A stretch of 54,184 nucleotides of DNA from Clostridia bacterium. Lineage in GTDB: Bacteria > Bacillota > Clostridia > UMGS1810. The notes beneath the pieces were generated by a model. The model had not been told where the DNA came from. It was given only the letters and a program-made list of their open reading frames with translations, and did no database searches. Made by a program: the position numbers and the translations under genes. The stretch spans positions 1 through 54,184 of the forward strand of contig JAFQHQ010000172.1 of NCBI GenBank assembly GCA_017397885.1, read 5' to 3'. Of the stretch, positions 43,655-53,170 are shown piece by piece; position 1 is the first letter of the stretch, and every line of letters starts with the position of its first letter.

Positions 43655-44542
43655 TCAAAAAATCAATTCCACTGCACTTTTGATAACTTCAAATTCCAGT
43701 GTTTCACCGCTTACAAATTTTTCACCGTCAAGTGACCATGCCGTTTCGTTTGGAACAGTAATTTTCAGCTTGTTTGCTTTAAATGCTTCAAAGCATTCTG
43801 ATGAAAAATCAGAATGAAGTGCACCGCTTATAATCTTTAAAAGCTCACCCGGACCTTTGGGCTTTTTAACAAAGCAAATTTCAAAGAGTCCGTCGTTAAA
43901 TTCAACTAAAGCTTCTTTAATGTGAACCATTCCTCCGACAGATGTTGTGTTTGCCATTGCACCGAAAATGTAATCGCCCTCAATTGTTTTGTCTTCGTAT
44001 TCGATGATTGCATGACACGACTTAATCTTGGCTATATCTTTTATTCCCGAAAGTACATATGCCAAATGTCCGAATACCTTTTTCAGATTTCTTGATGTAT
44101 TGTAAGAAACTGCAGTAAATACACCGAATGAAGCTATGTAATTAAAATGTTTCCCGTTGATTATGCCAATATCAATAGGATGACGCTCGCCGTTTACGGC
44201 ACAACGTGCAGATTCTATAACATCAGGCGAAATCCTCATACTTTTTGCATAATCGTTGGTGCTTCCGGACGGTATGTAGCCAAGGGGCAACCTTGATTTG
44301 GACCGGACAATCCCTGACACTGTTTCGTTGAGAGTACCATCTCCGCCCGAACATACAATCTGATCAAAAAGCCCACAGTCGCACGCTTCTTTGGCAAAAT
44401 CGGTTGCATCTCCCTGTTTTTGGGTTATTCTCACAGTTACAAGGCAATCATTTTCCGCCATGGTATTGACTATGTCGAAAAGTATATTCTTGCTTTTAAG
44501 TTTTCCGGAATTTGGATTTATAATTAGCAGAATTTTTTTCAT
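43655..44542 (-). CDS. Diacylglycerol kinase-family lipid kinase
   Basis: A 295-residue enzyme of the DagK/YegS family, which phosphorylates diacylglycerol or a related lipid with ATP at the inner membrane face. Typical motifs are IINPNSGK (residues 8-15), GGDGTLNE (66-73, nucleotide binding and catalysis) and PLGYIPSGSTNDYAKS (about 83-98). In Gram-positive cells this recycles diacylglycerol released during lipoteichoic acid synthesis. It has a consensus promoter and its own terminator. Confidence 0.92.
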   Translation of the reverse strand: MKKILLIINPNSGKLKSKNILFDIVNTMAENDCLVTVRITQKQGDATDFAKEACDCGLFDQIVCSGGDGTLNETVSGIVRSKSRLPLGYIPSGSTNDYAKSMRISPDVIESARCAVNGERHPIDIGIINGKHFNYIASFGVFTAVSYNTSRNLKKVFGHLAYVLSGIKDIAKIKSCHAIIEYEDKTIEGDYIFGAMANTTSVGGMVHIKEALVEFNDGLFEICFVKKPKGPGELLKIISGALHSDFSSECFEAFKANKLKITVPNETAWSLDGEKFVSGETLEFEVIKSAVELIF

Positions 44543-44572
44543 GTGTTTTTCCTCTTAAAGTTTATTTATTTG

Positions 44573-44601
44573 ATTATAGTATATTTGCAGATTTTTGTCA
44601 A
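44573..44601 (-). promoter_or_regulatory. Promoter of lipid kinase gene
   Basis: On the minus strand TTGACA (44596-44601), exactly 17 bases and TATAAT (44573-44578). Confidence 0.88.
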
Positions 44602-44654
44602 ATATAAGTTTTTGCAAAAATGTTTTAAAACGATGTTTTTTCTTGCTTTATAAA

Positions 44655-44683
44655 TTGACTTTTTTTGGTATTTGTGCTATAAT
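44655..44683 (+). promoter_or_regulatory. Promoter of manA operon
   Basis: TTGACT (44655-44660), 17 bases and TATAAT (44678-44683), divergent from the lipid kinase promoter. The leader to the TTG start is about 90 bases and has no clear structure. Confidence 0.85.
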
Positions 44684-44781
44684 TCAAAAGAATATGATTA
44701 TATGAGGATATTGTTTTTGCGCATAGTAGTTGAATCTATGGCACATTATATTACAATCATCAGTATGAAAGGGGTATATTA

Positions 44782-45738
44782 TTGATTTATCCTTTAAAAA
44801 CCGTTCCTGTTTTCAAACAGTATTTATGGGGCGGAGACACACTTAAAACAAAATTCAAAAAAGATATTCCCGGTTCTTTTGCGGCGGAAAGCTGGGAGGT
44901 TTCGTGCCATGATGACGGCCTTTGCACCGTGGCAAACGGGATTTTTAAAGGAAAAACCCTTAAAGAGGTTATTTTTTCGGATACGAAAAATATGTTGGGA
45001 AAAGAAACCGACATTTTTCCGCTTCTCGTTAAGTTTCTCGATGCCAAAGACAAACTTTCCGTTCAGGTTCATCCCGATAATGCATTTGCTGCAAAGCATG
45101 AAAACGGAGAGCTCGGAAAAACAGAAATGTGGTATGTAATCGATGCCAAACCCGGTGCTGTGTTGGTATATGGTCTCAAAGAGGGAACAGACAGCAAAAC
45201 TTTTTGTGAATCTGCTCAAAATGGTACTCTTGAACAGCATCTGAACTTTGTTCCTGCAAAAAAGGGTGATGCATTCTTTATACCGTCAGGAACGGTTCAT
45301 GCAATTTGTGACGGACTTCTCATTGCCGAAATTCAGCAAAGCTCCAACACTACATACAGAGTTTATGATTACAACCGTACCGACAAAGACGGAAACAAAA
45401 GAGAACTTCACATTGAGAAAGCGGTTATGGCAACCGATTATTCGGCTTCGCCATTGGGACAAGCTTGTTATGATGTTGAAGATGTTCCCGGCGGTAGGAT
45501 GAAAACTCTTGCAAAATGTGAATATTTTACTGTTATTAAATATGATATAGAAACAGAAGTTTTGTTTTCAAAGCCGGACACACGTTTTGAAATGCTTGTG
45601 TGTACAGAGGGAAAGGGAACGCTTGTATATGACGGTGGAACAGAGGAGATAAAAGCCGGAGACAGCTTTTTTATTCCGGCAACAATGAAAAACTACAGTA
45701 TAAACGGCTTTTGCGAAATACTCAGAAGCTTTGAATAA
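44782..45738 (+). CDS. manA: Class I mannose-6-phosphate isomerase
   Basis: A 318-residue zinc enzyme that interconverts mannose 6-phosphate and fructose 6-phosphate. The metal ligands are visible in LSVQVHPDNAFA (Gln and His), GKTEMWYV (Glu) and SGTVHAI (His), within a double cupin fold. The length matches the short Bacillota form. The frame starts with TTG at 44782, placed seven bases after AAAGGGG; no ATG is available near the expected N-terminus (IYPLKTVPVFKQYLWGG). It begins a plus-strand run that includes an aminotransferase, trpS and wall-polymer genes. Confidence 0.94.
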   Translation: MIYPLKTVPVFKQYLWGGDTLKTKFKKDIPGSFAAESWEVSCHDDGLCTVANGIFKGKTLKEVIFSDTKNMLGKETDIFPLLVKFLDAKDKLSVQVHPDNAFAAKHENGELGKTEMWYVIDAKPGAVLVYGLKEGTDSKTFCESAQNGTLEQHLNFVPAKKGDAFFIPSGTVHAICDGLLIAEIQQSSNTTYRVYDYNRTDKDGNKRELHIEKAVMATDYSASPLGQACYDVEDVPGGRMKTLAKCEYFTVIKYDIETEVLFSKPDTRFEMLVCTEGKGTLVYDGGTEEIKAGDSFFIPATMKNYSINGFCEILRSFE

Positions 45739-45762
45739 ATATAATTTCAGGAGGAAAGTATA

Positions 45763-46953
45763 ATGAATATACAAAATGCACTTGCAGACAGAGTTACACA
45801 TCTTAAGGCGTCTGCAATAAGAGAGATTTTTAAACTTTTGGGCAAACCCGGCATAATTTCCTTTGCCGGAGGTATTCCGTCGCCCGAACTTTTTCCTACA
45901 AAAGAATGGGGAGATCTCATGAAAGAAATCCTCGACACCGAGGGTTCAAAAGCACTTGTATATGGTGTTACCGAGGGCTATGCTCCTCTTGTTAAAATTG
46001 TTGAAGAATCAAATGCCAAAATGAATGTTGGCAAAGAGTTTGACAGAACAATAATTACAACCGGTGCTCAACAGGGTATAGACCTTCTTTTAAAGTCCAT
46101 TATAAACGAGGGTGACGGAGTTATTTGTGAAGACCCGAGCTTCATCGGAACACTCAACTCCATTCGTTCATACCGTGCCGAGCTTCACGGAGTGGCAATG
46201 GATGAATGCGGAATCAGAACCGATCTTGTTGAAGAAATTCTTAAAGAAAAGAAAATCAAGCTCATCTACACAATTCCCACCTTCCAAAACCCTACCGGTA
46301 TTACCCAGACTGTAGAACGCAGAAAGAAGCTCTTAGAGCTTGCCGAAAAGTATGATTGCTACATTCTTGAAGATAACCCATACGGTGATCTTCGTTTCAA
46401 AGGTGAGGTTGTTCCGACAATCAAGTCAATGGATACAAACGGCAGAGTTATCTATGTGGGATCGTTTTCCAAAACCCTCTCTCCCGGCATAAGAGTTGGC
46501 TTTATTACAGGTCATGAAGCAATCATAGACAGAGTTATTGTGTGCAAACAGGTGAACGATGTTCACACACCTCTCATCAATCAGATGCTTGTTGAAAAGT
46601 ATATTCAAAGATATGATTTTGATGCTCACATCAAAAAAGGCTGTGATCTCTACGGTCACAAATGTGCTCTCATGCTTGAATGCATGGACAAATATTTCCC
46701 GGAAAATGTTTCGTATACCCGTCCCGAAGGCGGCATTTTCCTTTGGTGCACAGTTCCCGAAGGAATTGACACTCAGCCCATCTTCAAAGAATGCATCGAC
46801 AACGGTGTTGCATTTGTTCCCGGAAGCACATGCATGGTTGACATTGAAGCCCCCAGCAACTGCTTCAGACTCAACTATTCCACAATGCCCGATGATAAAA
46901 TTGAACAGGGTATAAAAATCATTGGCGAAGTTCTTGCCAAATATGTGAAATAA
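45763..46953 (+). CDS. PLP-dependent aminotransferase (class I/II, 2-aminoadipate type)
   Basis: A 396-residue fold-type I aminotransferase. The pyridoxal-phosphate Lys lies in GSFSKTLSPGIRVGF (about residue 234), and the opening (HLKASAIREIFKLLGKPGIISFAGGIPSPELFP) is typical of the group that contains 2-aminoadipate/LysN-type and MocR-related transaminases. The NPTG segment (FQNPTGIT) binds the substrate carboxylate and cofactor. It could serve lysine, aromatic or branched-chain amino acid metabolism; the substrate is not fixed. It follows manA by 24 bases and precedes trpS by 19, so it is likely co-transcribed. Confidence 0.9.
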   Translation: MNIQNALADRVTHLKASAIREIFKLLGKPGIISFAGGIPSPELFPTKEWGDLMKEILDTEGSKALVYGVTEGYAPLVKIVEESNAKMNVGKEFDRTIITTGAQQGIDLLLKSIINEGDGVICEDPSFIGTLNSIRSYRAELHGVAMDECGIRTDLVEEILKEKKIKLIYTIPTFQNPTGITQTVERRKKLLELAEKYDCYILEDNPYGDLRFKGEVVPTIKSMDTNGRVIYVGSFSKTLSPGIRVGFITGHEAIIDRVIVCKQVNDVHTPLINQMLVEKYIQRYDFDAHIKKGCDLYGHKCALMLECMDKYFPENVSYTRPEGGIFLWCTVPEGIDTQPIFKECIDNGVAFVPGSTCMVDIEAPSNCFRLNYSTMPDDKIEQGIKIIGEVLAKYVK

Positions 46954-46972
46954 CATTCAAGGAGTAATAATC

Positions 46973-47968
46973 ATGAGCGATAAACCAATTATTTTTTCAG
47001 GTATTCAGCCCACAGGTTGCAGTACACTCGGAAACTACCTCGGTGCACTAAAAAACTGGGTTGACCTGCAAAATGACTACAACTGTATCTTTTCGGTTGT
47101 TGATCTTCATTCAATAACCGTCAGACAAGATGCAACAGCACTTCGCAAAAGATGTATGGATTTTCTCACCCAATATCTTGCGTGCGGAATTGACGGCGAA
47201 GAAAACATTGTATTTTTTCAGTCACATGTTTCTGCCCATGCAGAACTTTCGTGGATTTTAAACTGCTTTGCATACATGGGTGAACTTAATCGTATGACAC
47301 AGTTCAAGGATAAATCTGCCAAACATGCCGACAACATCAATGCAGGTTTATATACATACCCTGTGCTTATGGCAGCAGATATTTTGCTATATCAGACTGA
47401 CCTTGTTCCCGTAGGCATAGACCAGAAACAGCATCTCGAACTTTGCCGTGACATTGCAATTCGTTTTAACGGTATCTACGGTGACGTGTTTAAAATTCCC
47501 GAAGGCTACATTCCAAAAGAAGCCGCAAGAATTATGAGTCTGCAGGATCCTACTTCAAAAATGAGCAAGTCCGATCCCAATGTTAACGGATTTATTTCCA
47601 TTCTTGACGATCCCGATACAATCAAACGCAAATTCAAGCGTGCGGTTACAGATTCCGAAGGGGAAATTGCCTTTCGCGACGGTAAAGACGGCATCAATAA
47701 TTTGCTTAACATCTATTCTGCCGTTACAGGTCAGAGCGTAGAGCAAAGTGTAAACGAATTTGCAGGACTTGGCTATGGCGTGCTTAAAGAGCGTGTTGCA
47801 GAAGCAGTAATCGAAGAGCTTCGTCCCATGCAGGAACGTTATGCCGATCTTACCAAAAATAAAGACTATATTAATAAAATCTATACCGAGGGTGCAAAGC
47901 GCGCCGGCTACATGGCAGCAAAAACACTCAGAAAGGTCCATCGCAAACTCGGATACGTTGACAGATAA
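46973..47968 (+). CDS. trpS: Tryptophanyl-tRNA synthetase
   Basis: A 331-residue class I synthetase that charges tRNA-Trp. The HIGH-equivalent is TLGNYLG (about residues 17-23) after GIQPTG, and the KMSKS loop is SKMSKSDPN (about 195-203). The length is standard for the bacterial enzyme. The gene lies in a close-packed run, so there is no room for a T-box leader immediately upstream; control would come from the operon promoter near 44655. Confidence 0.97.
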   Translation: MSDKPIIFSGIQPTGCSTLGNYLGALKNWVDLQNDYNCIFSVVDLHSITVRQDATALRKRCMDFLTQYLACGIDGEENIVFFQSHVSAHAELSWILNCFAYMGELNRMTQFKDKSAKHADNINAGLYTYPVLMAADILLYQTDLVPVGIDQKQHLELCRDIAIRFNGIYGDVFKIPEGYIPKEAARIMSLQDPTSKMSKSDPNVNGFISILDDPDTIKRKFKRAVTDSEGEIAFRDGKDGINNLLNIYSAVTGQSVEQSVNEFAGLGYGVLKERVAEAVIEELRPMQERYADLTKNKDYINKIYTEGAKRAGYMAAKTLRKVHRKLGYVDR

Positions 47969-47985
47969 ATCTGTGAGGAGATATT

Positions 47986-49068
47986 ATGGATATTAAAACT
48001 TTGGTTCTTTGTTTTTCGGTGGCGTTTGCAATTTCTCTTGCCGCTACCCCTCTTGTGAAGAATCTTGCATACAAAATAGGTGCTATTGACATTCCCAATG
48101 ACGAACGCCGTGTACACAAAAAACCCATTCCGCGTCTTGGGGGGCTTGCAATTTTTTATGGATTCCTGATTTCGCTTCTATGCTTTGCCAATCCCATCGA
48201 TACCCAAACCCGAGGTCTTATAATCGGTTCGCTTATCATTGTTGGAGTAAGCATCATAGATGATGTAAAACAGCTTCGTGCCCTCATAAAGCTGGGTGCA
48301 CAAATCCTTGCTGCGGGTGTTGCAGTTTGGCATGATATAAGAATAGACGCCATAAGTGTTCCGTCTTTTATTGTTGAAAGCGGATATCTTGATCTTGGAT
48401 TTTGGTCAATTCCGGTCAGCATGGTGTGGATTATTGCCGTAACAAACGCCGTAAATCTTATTGACGGTCTCGATGGTCTTGCTGTTGGGGTTTCGTCAAT
48501 TGCATCGTTTTCGCTATTTTTTATTGCAATTCTCGGCGGTGAAGAAAGTGTTGCAATCATTGCAGCGGCACTTGCGGGCGGTTGTCTTGGATTTTTGCCC
48601 TATAACTTCAACCCTGCAAAAATCTTCATGGGCGACACAGGTTCACAGTTCCTTGGATATATGCTGTCTGTAATATGTATACAAGGCTTGTTTAAAGGAT
48701 ATGCAATAATTTCATTCATAGTACCTTTTCTTATTATGGGTCTTCCGCTTTTTGATACTGTTTTTGCCATTGTCAGAAGAGCATGGAACCATAAACCTAT
48801 TATGGAGGCAGACAGGGGTCATCTTCATCATAGACTTCTTGACAGCGGATTCAGCCAGAAACAAACTGTGGCAATTTTGTATGTAATAACCACAATTCTC
48901 GGTCTCAGTGCTGTTCTCATACTTGAAAAGGGCGCATATGTTGCCGTACTTTTGCTTCTTGTTGCGCTTGGTGTAGCGTTTGGAACCTACAAGCTTATGA
49001 GAAAGCGATTTAACAGGAAACGCGAAGAAAGAGAAGCTGCTAATGCTATGAAAAATGAATCTAAATAA
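47986..49068 (+). CDS. Undecaprenyl-phosphate GlcNAc-1-phosphate transferase (TagO/WecA type)
   Basis: A 360-residue polytopic membrane enzyme of the MraY/WecA family with about 11 spans. It should transfer GlcNAc-1-phosphate from UDP-GlcNAc to undecaprenyl phosphate, starting wall teichoic acid or a secondary cell-wall polymer. Key loops are visible: DERRVHKKPIPRLGG, the DDVKQL metal-binding Asp pair, NLIDGLDGLA, FMGDTGSQFLGY and the HLHHRL pentapeptide. It precedes the UDP-GlcNAc 2-epimerase gene by 17 bases, and together they supply the linkage and ManNAc precursors that SLH-anchoring polymers need. Confidence 0.93.
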   Translation: MDIKTLVLCFSVAFAISLAATPLVKNLAYKIGAIDIPNDERRVHKKPIPRLGGLAIFYGFLISLLCFANPIDTQTRGLIIGSLIIVGVSIIDDVKQLRALIKLGAQILAAGVAVWHDIRIDAISVPSFIVESGYLDLGFWSIPVSMVWIIAVTNAVNLIDGLDGLAVGVSSIASFSLFFIAILGGEESVAIIAAALAGGCLGFLPYNFNPAKIFMGDTGSQFLGYMLSVICIQGLFKGYAIISFIVPFLIMGLPLFDTVFAIVRRAWNHKPIMEADRGHLHHRLLDSGFSQKQTVAILYVITTILGLSAVLILEKGAYVAVLLLLVALGVAFGTYKLMRKRFNRKREEREAANAMKNESK

Positions 49069-49085
49069 AGAAGGGATAAACAGAA

Positions 49086-50231
49086 ATGATTAAAGTAATG
49101 TCCGTTTTTGGGACAAGACCCGAAGCAATAAAAATGGCTCCACTGGTTAAAGAACTTGAAGCCAACGATAAAATTGAATCAATCGTTGCAGTTACCGCAC
49201 AACATCGTGAAATGCTCGATCAGGTGCTTGAGATTTTCAACATAACTCCTGACTATGATCTTAATATTATGAAATCCGGTCAGACGCTTGCCGAAATTAC
49301 AACAAGAGCGGTTACAGGCCTTGATGAAGTTATAAAAGAAGCTAAACCCGATATTATTCTTGTTCACGGTGACACATCAACCACATTTGCAGGAGCATTG
49401 GCGGCATTTTACAATCAGGTGAAGATTGGACACGTTGAAGCGGGACTTCGTACATATGATAAGTATTCGCCCTTCCCGGAAGAAATGAACAGAAAGCTTA
49501 CCGGTGCAATGACAGATTTGCATTTTTCACCGACAATTTCCAACAAAAACAATCTTCTTAAAGAAAATATTGATGAAAAGGATATTTATATAACAGGAAA
49601 TACGGTTATCGATGCTCTCAAAACAACCGTAAGAGACGACTACTCTTTTGCTGACCAAACACTTGCTGATTTGGATTTTGAAAGCAAAAAAGTTATTCTT
49701 ATGACAGCTCACCGCAGAGAGAATCTCGGCGAACCTCTTGAAAATATTTGTAAAGCGGCAAGAGTGGTTGTGGAATCCCATGAAGATGTTGAGCTTGTTT
49801 ACCCCATGCATATGAATCCAAAGGTTCGTGAAACAGCTACATCAATTCTTGGCGGAATGGATAGAGTTCATCTTATTGAACCTCTTGACGTTGAAGAACT
49901 TCACAATGCCATGAAAAGAGCCTACATGGTTATGACCGATTCCGGTGGACTTCAGGAAGAGGCACCGAGCCTTGGTAAACCTGTTATTGTTTTGCGTAAC
50001 GAAACCGAACGCCCCGAAGCTGTTGAAGCCGGTACCGTCCTTATGGGTGGTGTTGACAAAGATAATATCATTAATCTTGCAAATATGCTTCTTACAGATG
50101 ATGAAGCTTATAACAAGATTGCACACACTGCAAATCCCTACGGTGACGGTTTGGCGTCCAAGAGAATAGTCGATGCTATTGTATGGTATTTTGGTGAAAG
50201 TGCCGAAAAACCGACTGAATTTAATTCATAA
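49086..50231 (+). CDS. wecB: Non-hydrolysing UDP-N-acetylglucosamine 2-epimerase
   Basis: A 381-residue cytoplasmic enzyme that interconverts UDP-GlcNAc and UDP-ManNAc. Signature segments include FGTRPEAIKMAPL at the N-terminus, VHGDTSTTFAGALAAF, HVEAGLRT, the Asp-Glu substrate pocket PFPEEMNRK, and TDSGGLQEEAPSLGKPV in the UDP-binding C-terminal domain. The two-Rossmann GT-B fold length is typical. The gene is also called mnaA in Gram-positives. It ends the operon at a strong terminator. Confidence 0.95.
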   Translation: MIKVMSVFGTRPEAIKMAPLVKELEANDKIESIVAVTAQHREMLDQVLEIFNITPDYDLNIMKSGQTLAEITTRAVTGLDEVIKEAKPDIILVHGDTSTTFAGALAAFYNQVKIGHVEAGLRTYDKYSPFPEEMNRKLTGAMTDLHFSPTISNKNNLLKENIDEKDIYITGNTVIDALKTTVRDDYSFADQTLADLDFESKKVILMTAHRRENLGEPLENICKAARVVVESHEDVELVYPMHMNPKVRETATSILGGMDRVHLIEPLDVEELHNAMKRAYMVMTDSGGLQEEAPSLGKPVIVLRNETERPEAVEAGTVLMGGVDKDNIINLANMLLTDDEAYNKIAHTANPYGDGLASKRIVDAIVWYFGESAEKPTEFNS

Positions 50232-50236
50232 TACAA

Positions 50237-50280
50237 AAACCCTGAACACTATGCAGCATCAACAGTGTTCAGGGTTTTGT
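50237..50280 (+). terminator. Terminator closing the manA-wecB run
   Basis: AAACCCTGAACACT (50237-50250) pairs with AGTGTTCAGGGTTT (50264-50277), with T residues after it. Confidence 0.92.
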
Positions 50281-50326
50281 TGTATATAGACATTTAAAAT
50301 AGCTTTGATATCGGTTGACAAGGCTA

Positions 50327-51184
50327 TTATATACTCAGAATTGAAATTGATATTCCGCCAATAATTATACCACAGCACATTAGTTTGAAAGCGATGTTTT
50401 TTTCCTTAAAGAATATCCATCCTGTAAGTACTGTGATTATAACGGAAGACTGTTTTATAATCGTCATTATTGTAACTTGACTATCGGGATTTGCATTTGC
50501 AATAAAAAGTAATCTGTCACCAAAAACGAGAGATAAGCTCATAAGCGGTATCCAGTAGTTTGTTTTAACTGATTTTATGGAAATCTTCTCTTTTTTGCCA
50601 ATCAAAATTAACCCGTAAAGTATAATGAGGAAGAGCATAAACCAAAATTGCAGTTGGTCTGCTTCCATATCCTTCATAAGAATTTTATCCATTGTTCCCG
50701 ATACTGCATTCAGCAAGCATCCTGCCAGTGCCGCAAAAAGAATTGGTATTCTCAGCTTTTTATTTTTAGAATCGGATTTTGTATTAACCAAAACAAGACC
50801 TGTAATTACGAGAATAACACCAATTAATTTTGCCGAGGTTAAATCTTCGCCGAGAATTATTACTCCAAGCATGGTAGAAAAAACCATTCTTGAAAGGTCC
50901 ATAATTCCATAGAGACTGACTGTCATTTCTTTTAGTGTAAAGAATGCAAAAAGCCACGCTATGCATATTACAAGAGATTTTAAAAAGCAATAAAAAATAT
51001 ATATTGGCGGTGTTGAAAATGCATTTTGCGAAAACGGCAGAATCAGTATGAATCCGAAAAGGGAATAGAAAAACAAAATCTCATCGGCACTGCTTTTTTT
51101 CAGTGCCGCCTTTTTCATCCCGTCACGGGAGCCTTTTAAAAAGCTGTATATAAAAACAAAGATTATCCATATGTACTGTTGCAT
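50327..51184 (-). CDS. DMT/EamA-family transporter
   Basis: A 285-residue membrane protein with ten predicted spans and two EamA halves (YGIMDLSRMVFSTMLGVIILGEDLTSAKLIGVILVITGLVLV; TIIKQSSVIITVLTGWIFFKEK). It likely exchanges a metabolite or sugar. The start at 51184 is chosen because GGAG lies just upstream; the longer frame adds 11 residues before that site. It follows the FAD oxidoreductase gene on the same strand after 94 bases, so the two may share a transcript. Confidence 0.85.
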   Translation of the reverse strand: MQQYIWIIFVFIYSFLKGSRDGMKKAALKKSSADEILFFYSLFGFILILPFSQNAFSTPPIYIFYCFLKSLVICIAWLFAFFTLKEMTVSLYGIMDLSRMVFSTMLGVIILGEDLTSAKLIGVILVITGLVLVNTKSDSKNKKLRIPILFAALAGCLLNAVSGTMDKILMKDMEADQLQFWFMLFLIILYGLILIGKKEKISIKSVKTNYWIPLMSLSLVFGDRLLFIANANPDSQVTIMTIIKQSSVIITVLTGWIFFKEKNIAFKLMCCGIIIGGISISILSI

Positions 51185-51278
51185 TTTGAGTTCTCCTTTA
51201 GTTTGTTTGACAAACAAAAATAATATTAACTCAAAATAGCTTCAAATACAATAGATAATCTTTATTTTTGGTTATATT

Positions 51279-53063
51279 TTATTCGAAATCAAATGATATT
51301 ACGGGTATTTCTTCGGTGTTTCCCCAATTGCATACGAGCTTTAAAATAAGCCGGTCAAATTTTTGCATTAGTTCAATGTGATATGCTCTTTTTCGGTTAT
51401 CTTTAATATGAAGAATTTCGGTCTCTGCACCGTTTAAGCTTCCTGTGAGAACAAATTCTTTGCAAAGGGTGTGGGGCATATGCATAACAGGGCTTGAAAG
51501 AAGCGTGTTTGCACGGGTGGAGTGAGTCTTTTCGCAAATTCCTCCGGGAAGGGTTTCGCGGTTTAAATCACTGCAAAATACAATGTGTACCGACGAAATC
51601 TCCGATTCGTCAAACTCATATGTTATTTCTTCGCAAGTACCTGCAAAATACGCATAATTTTTTTCATTTGTGCCGTACAGACGGTGGGCTCTGTCTTCTC
51701 CGTTTCTTATTACATCGGAGTTGATGTTTAATTTTGCATTTAAACATTTGTCAGACATTCTCCTTTTGTTTGACGGAAGAAAACAATCTTCATTTAAAAG
51801 GAGTTTTTTCAGTTCGTCAATTTTTTCGGTGTATATTCCGTGAGGTGTAAGGTTGTTTCTTATGGCTATGGATGCCGCTTTTCCCACAGCTTCACCAAGG
51901 AGTGCGCAGGTTGCCATAACCCGGATGCTGCTCATTGCCATGTGAGTCATACTGATGTTACGCCCCGCAAAAAACAGATTTTCAACATTTTTTGAATAAA
52001 GACTGCGATAGGGCAGTGAATAGGGGGCGGGGGTTGGAATATTGGTGTTTGGTGTGCCTCTGTGATAAAACCCGCCCGGGAAATGGTCATCAATGGGCCA
52101 TCCGCCATAGGCAATTTCATCTTCGAAAACACAGTTTTCAGACAAGTCCTTTTGCGTAATCATATATTCTCCGCACATTCTGCGTGATTCTCTTTTTCCG
52201 GGCAAAAATCCCAGAAAATCGAGTTCCCAGTTGTCTGCATTGTGGTTTCCGGAGTTTTTGATGTAATCCCATGTTCCCGTTGCAAGTTCAATCAGTTCGT
52301 CTCTGATTGTTTCTGTGTCATCAATGGTGTTTCTGTTGCCTCCGAGTTCAAGATACCAGAAATTTTCGTTTTCCTTATACAAATCGGGATTTCTGTTTTC
52401 AAAATCTTTTTCTGTAAGCTTTGTACTCCACGAGGGTGGGATATAATCAACTTTTTTGTCTGTTTCTCTTCCCTGAATGAGACAGCTCATTCCCATTGTC
52501 ATTGTGTCGGCTTCCATAAGATTGGTAGCCTCATTAAATTCATTTTTGCTTTCTCGTCCAATGCGAAACTCCGCACCCGTGAGGGGAGCAAGAATGCTGT
52601 CGCCCGAACTGTCACAGTAAAGGGCGGATTTTATTTCATAAAAACACTGTGTGGTCATCTGATAACCGGTTACAGATTTTATTTTTATGTTTCTGTCATC
52701 TTTAAAATCGCCTTTTTCGGTTTGGGCATCCATGCAGGTGCAGTTGAGCAAAAGAGTAATATTTTTTTCCCGTTTAACAAAATCATAAAGGACCGTATCC
52801 CAAATGGCATAGTTTTTGGTGGGGTTACGGTAGAGGTTTTCAAGAGCAATTTCTTCAAGAATCCCGGTTTCACGGTTGTCTTTACCCAAAGCACCGCATA
52901 TCCACATTCTGATTTCCGAAGAGGCATTACCTCCGAGAATCGGTCTTTCGTGCATAAGCACAACATTTATACCTTCTCTTGCGGCGGATATTGCAGCGGT
53001 AAGACCTGCCATTCCTCCGCCTATTACACATAAATCGCATTCCAAGATTTTCTTTTGAAGCAT
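51279..53063 (-). CDS. FAD-dependent oxidoreductase
   Basis: A 594-residue flavoprotein of the FAD-dependent oxidoreductase family typified by Pfam PF12831. The N-terminal Rossmann motif is CVIGGGMAGLTAA (residues 12-24) followed by the ERPILGGNASSE segment; a second conserved stretch, YCDSSGDSILAPLTGAE, and the late SMTHMAMSSIRVMATCALLGEAVG complete the FAD domain. The C-terminal 150 residues form a β-rich domain of unknown role. Such enzymes act near carbohydrate or polyol catabolic genes and may oxidise a sugar hydroxyl. It is divergent from a PocR/AraC regulator that is the likely controller. Confidence 0.85.
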   Translation of the reverse strand: MLQKKILECDLCVIGGGMAGLTAAISAAREGINVVLMHERPILGGNASSEIRMWICGALGKDNRETGILEEIALENLYRNPTKNYAIWDTVLYDFVKREKNITLLLNCTCMDAQTEKGDFKDDRNIKIKSVTGYQMTTQCFYEIKSALYCDSSGDSILAPLTGAEFRIGRESKNEFNEATNLMEADTMTMGMSCLIQGRETDKKVDYIPPSWSTKLTEKDFENRNPDLYKENENFWYLELGGNRNTIDDTETIRDELIELATGTWDYIKNSGNHNADNWELDFLGFLPGKRESRRMCGEYMITQKDLSENCVFEDEIAYGGWPIDDHFPGGFYHRGTPNTNIPTPAPYSLPYRSLYSKNVENLFFAGRNISMTHMAMSSIRVMATCALLGEAVGKAASIAIRNNLTPHGIYTEKIDELKKLLLNEDCFLPSNKRRMSDKCLNAKLNINSDVIRNGEDRAHRLYGTNEKNYAYFAGTCEEITYEFDESEISSVHIVFCSDLNRETLPGGICEKTHSTRANTLLSSPVMHMPHTLCKEFVLTGSLNGAETEILHIKDNRKRAYHIELMQKFDRLILKLVCNWGNTEEIPVISFDFE

Positions 53064-53170
53064 AAAATCACCTTTCTTGACATAAATGATTGATTACTGT
53101 ATAATTATATTATATTTATCATCGGTTTTCTATGGGATAAATGCAATAAAATATAAAGAAAGTGCAAATT

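Noticed and set aside
43470-43817. 115-residue plus-strand frame
   Set aside because: It overlaps the tRNA-Thr and the antisense of the lipid kinase gene, so it is not a gene.
52242-53033. 263-residue plus-strand frame opposite the FAD oxidoreductase
   Set aside because: It is a shadow of a well-supported flavoprotein gene; its length only reflects the codon bias of the other strand.
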